Part shown: piece after piece, positions 61,101-64,000 of the stretch | How the letters are laid out: each line of letters starts with the position of its first letter | How positions within the stretch are numbered: the stretch's first letter is position 1 | From: Algoriphagus terrigena DSM 22685 | GTDB taxonomy: Bacteria; Bacteroidota; Bacteroidia; Cytophagales; Cyclobacteriaceae | Assembly: GCF_000429445.1 (NCBI RefSeq) | Contig: NZ_AUBW01000011.1 | Coordinates: forward strand, 1 to 64,000 | Length of the DNA stretch: 64,000 nt | Direction: 5' to 3' | Program-made: the position numbers and the translations under genes | Notes under the pieces: model-generated | What the model saw: the letters and a program-made list of their open reading frames with translations, nothing else | What the model was told of the DNA's origin: nothing | The model's database searches: none

Positions 61101-61444
61101 TGCATCAGGGCGGTATGAGCAATCTGGAATCGCTGCGGGCTGCTACACTGAATGGAGCAAAGTCTCTGGGTTTGGATGAACAGATCGGTAGTCTGGAAGT
61201 GGGAAAACTTGCGGACTTGATCGTGATCGACGGCAATCCGCTGGAGGATATCTACCAATCTCAAAATGTGAAATTTACCATGATCAATGGGCGGCTGTAC
61301 GATACGGCTACGATGGATGAGGTAGGAAATCACTCCCATGCACGCTCACCGTTTTGGTGGGAGCTGGCCCCTTACAGCGACACGTTCGACTGGCATGAAG
61401 AAGGAGAAGGATTTACGACTCCGCATTGCAGTTGCGGAAGATGA
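58172..61444 (+). CDS. Exported beta-propeller / amidohydrolase fusion protein
   Basis: The 1090-residue protein begins with a signal peptide (LLLFSACLLLQGTIPLLAQ). Residues about 40-640 form a TolB/WD40-like PD40 propeller with many repeats of the form SPDGKKILFTSD, SPDGKWLVFNA and SPDENWIAFIN. A metal-dependent amidohydrolase domain follows at about 660-1060: MPGLVDAHAHAGQSS (HxH at about 717), a later His in HTTIEHNVP, and Asp-containing LADLIVIDGNPLED. This fused layout is widespread in Bacteroidota, and a cyclic peptidase or imidazolone-like activity has been suggested by fold only. The substrate is unknown. A terminator follows. Confidence 0.9.
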   Translation: MTLKLLLFSACLLLQGTIPLLAQDKWEVSKGGKDAELQSVDLQTDEGTWMSLDISSDGKMIVFDLLGDIYTMPAAGGKATALRSGLANDLQPRFSPDGKKILFTSDAGGGDNIWVMNSDGSDARPITNESFRLLNNGVWSPDGQYILARKHFSSGRSLGAGEIWMYHITGGAGYQLSKRKNDQQDVNEPSVSPDGKSVYYSEDMYPGGIFEYNKDPNSQIYVIRRYDRETGETETIAGGPGSASRPVISNDGKKLAMIRRVRTKSVLFVKDLDTKVELPVYAELDKDQQEAWAIFGTYPNFAWHPDNTHILIWAEGKIKKVNTQTYAVSEIPFEVTNKIQVAEAVRFQNPVFEEEFTSKAVRQAVTSPDGKWLVFNAAGHLWKKSLPNGAPERLTQLNDLEFEPAFSADGSQLAFVTWNDEQKGAIYLYNWITKNASPKKISIEKGIFRTPSFSPDGSKIIFKRQGGNGVQGSTYTGTPGIYWMATAGGTEVLVTKEGDFPMFNQKGDRVFVQTGGYFFGSTTKTLKSMDLSGNDERVLVSSNYGNRIVPSPDENWIAFINLHKVYLAPFPKTGQVVELAPTGSSVPVTQLTRDAGINIHWSADSKNIHWTLGEEYFTNAVENRFTFLPDSPETLPAMDTTGIKIGLKLKSDVPEGKIALTGARIITMNGDEVIENGTILIEGNKIQAIGIDLKLPAGTKVIDAKGKTIMPGLVDAHAHAGQSSSGLSGQKHWQYYTNLAFGVTTTHDPSTNSEFVFSQAEMIKAGYMVGPRIFSTGIILYGADGDFKAVINNLEDARAAIRRTKAFGAFSVKSYNQPRRDQRQQIIQAARENEVLVVPEGGSNYFHNMSMIMDGHTTIEHNVPVAPLYKDVQTLWSNSKTAYTPTLIVNFGGLAGEYFWYQKDNVWENEHLLKYTPRSVIDSRSRHRTMAPLEEYENGHILVSKSAKKLADLGVIVNTGAHGQIQGLGMHWETWMMHQGGMSNLESLRAATLNGAKSLGLDEQIGSLEVGKLADLIVIDGNPLEDIYQSQNVKFTMINGRLYDTATMDEVGNHSHARSPFWWELAPYSDTFDWHEEGEGFTTPHCSCGR

Positions 61445-61460
61445 GTTGAGTTGAAAAACA

Positions 61461-61497
61461 AAAAGGCTGTCCCGTTCCGATCGGGACAGCCTTTTTT
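61461..61497. terminator. Strong terminator after the amidohydrolase gene
   Basis: AAAAGGCTGTCCCG (61461-61474) and CGGGACAGCCTTTT (61482-61495) form a 14-bp perfect stem, followed by TTT. The flanking A and T runs make it usable for the convergent amtB transcript as well. Confidence 0.92.
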
Positions 61498-61706
61498 TGA
61501 AAGACTTTTTTCTCAGAAAAAAATGAGATTTGCCGAACAAAAAGCTTTGTCTTTTTCTTTGTGACCTTGAAAATCGATGAAATAGAAATTCCCGATTGCG
61601 GTTCAATTAGAGCTTGCTATTTGCTATTCTTCTCGCTTTCCTTTGCAGTAGAATCTTTTCGGCTGAGTATCTCCATATTGTAAAACAATGAGGCGTCGGT
61701 TTTCCC

Positions 61707-63050
61707 TTAGATCGACTCCCCGTGCTGGGAGATATCCAGGCCGATTTCCTCGTACTCTTCCCGCACCCGCAGCGTGACAAATTTGTTGAGCACGAAGAAG
61801 ATCAGATAGCCCATTCCAAAGGAAAAGGCACATACTCCGATCAGGACAAGCATGTGTGATCCAAAGACCGACCAGCCGCCGTTCATGAGACTGGAGCCTT
61901 CTTTTCCGGCGAAGATGGCCGTCAGGATCATTCCCATGATCCCGCCAATGCCGTGACAGGCAAAGACGTCCAGCGTGTCGTCGATCCGCTTCAAAAACTT
62001 GGCATGCATCGCTATATTGGAAACAATGGCTCCCACCGCTCCGAAGAAGAAGCTTTGGGGCACTGTGATATAGCCGGCTGCCGGCGTGATGACCACCAAC
62101 CCGACCACAGCACCGATACAGGCTTGCATGGCAGAGATTTTTCTCCCCTGAATCCGGTCAAATAAAACCCACGTCATCATCGCAGTTGCTGAGCAAATTG
62201 TCGTTGTGGCGAAGGCCAAGGCCGCGGTAGCATTCGCTCCCAAAGACGATCCGGCATTGAAGCCGAACCAGCCAAACCAAAGCATCCCTGTGCCTAAAAG
62301 CACGTAGGTGATGTTGGACGGCTCGTGATGCGGTTTTTTTCTTTTTCCCAGAAAAAGTGCTCCTGCTAGCGAAGCCAACCCCGCGCTGATGTGGACGACC
62401 GTGCCTCCGGCGAAATCAAGTACTCCAAAATAGGAGCCGATCAGTCCGTTTGGATGCCAGACCATATGTGCGAGTGGCGCATAGACAAAGACGCAGAAGA
62501 TGCCGATGAAGAAGAGATAGCCGATAAACCGAACGCGCTCCGCGAAAGACCCTGTGATGATCGCCGGAGTGATGACGGCGAATTTCATCTGAAACAGCGC
62601 AAAAAGAATAAATGGAATCGTCGGACCGAGCGCTTTGTGCGGTAATTCCGCTACCTGATCAAAAAACATGTACTGAAAAGGATTGCCGAAAATCCCGTAT
62701 TTGACGCCGTCGATGGTGATGCCGATCGGGTCGCCAAAGGCAATGCTGAAGCCGACGACCACCCAAAGCATGGTGACCACACCCAGTGAAATGAAGCTCT
62801 GAAGCATGGTGGAAATGAGGTTCTTCCTGACCACCATTCCTCCGTAAAACAAGGAAAGTCCAGGTGTCATCAGCAACACCAAACAGGAAGCGGTCAACAG
62901 CCAAGCAATATCCGCATAGTTCAACTGCTCTTCTGTCCCAAAATTTTCAATGATTGGCTGACTATGTTTCCAAAATAATCCAACGACCGGAGCGGCAATT
63001 GTGATTAGAAACGCTACTTTCCATTTGAACTTCATTCCACTTTTTTCCAT
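61707..63050 (-). CDS. amtB: Ammonium transporter
   Basis: This is an inner-membrane channel for NH3/NH4+ of the Amt/Mep/Rh family, about 11 helices. Conserved parts are ADIAWLLTASCLVLLMTPGLSLFYGGMV, FAGGTVVHISAGLASLAGALFLG (pore His) and FACHGIGGIMGMILTAIFAG (second pore His). I take the ATG at 63050 (447 residues); the ATG at 63035 is an alternative, favoured if the element at 63055-63062 is the promoter -7 box. No GlnK-type PII gene follows, although many amtB genes pair with one. Confidence 0.93.
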   Translation of the reverse strand: MEKSGMKFKWKVAFLITIAAPVVGLFWKHSQPIIENFGTEEQLNYADIAWLLTASCLVLLMTPGLSLFYGGMVVRKNLISTMLQSFISLGVVTMLWVVVGFSIAFGDPIGITIDGVKYGIFGNPFQYMFFDQVAELPHKALGPTIPFILFALFQMKFAVITPAIITGSFAERVRFIGYLFFIGIFCVFVYAPLAHMVWHPNGLIGSYFGVLDFAGGTVVHISAGLASLAGALFLGKRKKPHHEPSNITYVLLGTGMLWFGWFGFNAGSSLGANATAALAFATTTICSATAMMTWVLFDRIQGRKISAMQACIGAVVGLVVITPAAGYITVPQSFFFGAVGAIVSNIAMHAKFLKRIDDTLDVFACHGIGGIMGMILTAIFAGKEGSSLMNGGWSVFGSHMLVLIGVCAFSFGMGYLIFFVLNKFVTLRVREEYEEIGLDISQHGESI

Positions 63051-63384
63051 ATGGCAAAAGTAAAATAATAAATGTTTTATGCTGTGTTGTTTCACTATTG
63101 CAGAATAAAAAATCAATCGCTATGGAAATTGACGGCAGATAGAGACCGCGAATTGGAGTTGACTTCCTCACTCGGATCGAGCTTGGGCGAACTCTCAGGT
63201 GAGGAGGAGTTTTTAAGTAAGGAAAAAGACTGTTCCCATCGATAAGTGCATTGATACCGAGGTCGTTGTTGGATGAACTTATGGGTTGCTGATTTTGTCC
63301 AAAAATCGAGAATTGCTATCTTGAATTTGCAGCCTGCTTCTCTCTGCGCTAAGCGGAAGTTGATCGAAAAAAAACAGAACCGAC
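63051..63384. other. Intergenic region holding the amtB promoter region
   Basis: No gene is visible. On the minus strand TACTTTTG (63062-63055) matches the -7 element TAnnTTTG just before the amtB start, though no convincing -33 TTTG is found at the right distance. Confidence 0.5.
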
Positions 63385-63825
63385 ATGAAACTCATCGCCA
63401 AGGCAACCATACAAATCCAAAAACCCATCTCAGAAGTTTTTGAAGGAATTGTAAATCCCGAACACATGACGAAATACTTCATCTCTGAGAGTACTGGGCG
63501 GATGGAAACAGGGAAAGAGCTGGTCTGGAAATTTCCGGAGTTTCCCGATGAGTGTCCAGTAAAGAACGTTGAGGTCGAGTCCAATCACTCAGTTTCATTT
63601 GTTTGGGATGAAGAGACGGTCGTCAGCATTGCCTTAGAGGCGCAGCTGGACGGAAGTACTGTGGTGCGCGTGGTCGAAGACGGGAAGGCTTACAATGAGA
63701 ATAGTCTGAAATGGGTAATTGGAAACACGGAGGGCTGGGCAAACTTTTTGGCATGCATGAAGGCGTATCTCGAATACGGCATAGAACTCCGCAAAGGGGC
63801 GTTTGATTTTATGAGAAAAGATTGA
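63385..63825 (+). CDS. SRPBCC-domain protein, AHSA1-like
   Basis: The 146-residue soluble protein shows the START-like pattern of AHSA1/SRPBCC proteins: IQIQKPISEVFEGIVNPEHMTKYF near the start, SVSFVWDEETVVSIALEA in the middle and EGWANFLACMKAYLEYG at the end. These bind small hydrophobic ligands or assist Hsp90-like proteins. Nothing in the sequence names a ligand. It is a single gene near the right edge; the last 175 bases of the window show no further gene. Confidence 0.88.
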   Translation: MKLIAKATIQIQKPISEVFEGIVNPEHMTKYFISESTGRMETGKELVWKFPEFPDECPVKNVEVESNHSVSFVWDEETVVSIALEAQLDGSTVVRVVEDGKAYNENSLKWVIGNTEGWANFLACMKAYLEYGIELRKGAFDFMRKD

Positions 63826-64000
63826 CGCCAGCTTATCGGGGGACGGTTTCGAGCTTTTGGTTGATTTTTTAGAAAATAAGAAATCCTCAAGCAGTAGTCC
63901 TCTATGATTCATGAGGATATGCGCGAATATCCCATAGTTTTTAGTCAGAAACCTTGAGATCGACTATAGTAAAGCGTGCATCATTTTTGAAAGGTCTGTA

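Overview
The window looks like chromosomal DNA of a Bacteroidota bacterium, most likely a Cyclobacteriaceae-type (Algoriphagus-like) marine or freshwater heterotroph. This rests on several observations: clear matches to the Bacteroidota promoter TTTG-N19-TAnnTTTG; TonB receptors with carboxypeptidase-like N-terminal extensions; DUF4374/PepSY iron modules; many exported glycan-active proteins; and families seen mainly in this phylum. The species assignment is inference. I found no rRNA, tRNA or CRISPR array.

Region 1-5.6 kb: the edge of an IS3-type element that has cut an exported coiled-coil gene, a small heat-shock protein, an HtrA protease, a serine hydrolase and an exported intradiol dioxygenase, with terminators between most of them. 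Region 5.6-11.6 kb (minus strand): a probable sialic acid operon (BNR sialidase-like protein, NAL/DapA-family lyase, sodium:solute symporter), a higBA toxin-antitoxin pair and a PhoPQ-related lipoprotein. Region 12-15.5 kb: a siderophore receptor translationally coupled to a PepSY reductase. Region 15.5-17.2 kb: an island of intergenic repeats and a canonical GH33 sialidase. Region 17.3-23.6 kb: a TetR-TolC-MFP-RND efflux operon.

Region 25-32 kb is a six-gene iron operon resembling the Bacteroides Xus system (receptor, DUF4374 lipoprotein, PepSY membrane protein). It carries three inserted genes: a DUF4198 protein and two small membrane proteins. Its promoter and start-site operator are almost duplicated upstream of a small Cys-containing gene at 34.4 kb, which points to an iron (Fur-like) regulon. 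A sulfatase lies between them, followed by a frameshifted PIG-L deacetylase.

Region 36-39 kb pairs a SulP anion transporter with a beta-carbonic anhydrase. Region 39-47 kb is a sugar cluster: an AraC regulator diverging from an L-fucose isomerase-like gene, then an FG-GAP repeat protein, a DUF3748 lipoprotein and an AraB-like kinase. Region 49-54.4 kb is the most unusual part: a 1301-residue protein joining a membrane family-2 glycosyltransferase to two glycoside hydrolase domains, diverging from a lipoprotein that is a stand-alone version of the last domain. The remainder holds a Tat-type Gfo/Idh/MocA oxidoreductase, a GNAT acetyltransferase, NagB, a beta-propeller/amidohydrolase fusion, AmtB and two SRPBCC proteins.

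Taken together, the sialidases, lyase, symporter, sulfatase and NagB suggest use of amino-sugar and sialylated glycans. Two receptor/PepSY modules supply siderophore iron. The GT2/GH pair probably makes and tailors an exported polysaccharide.
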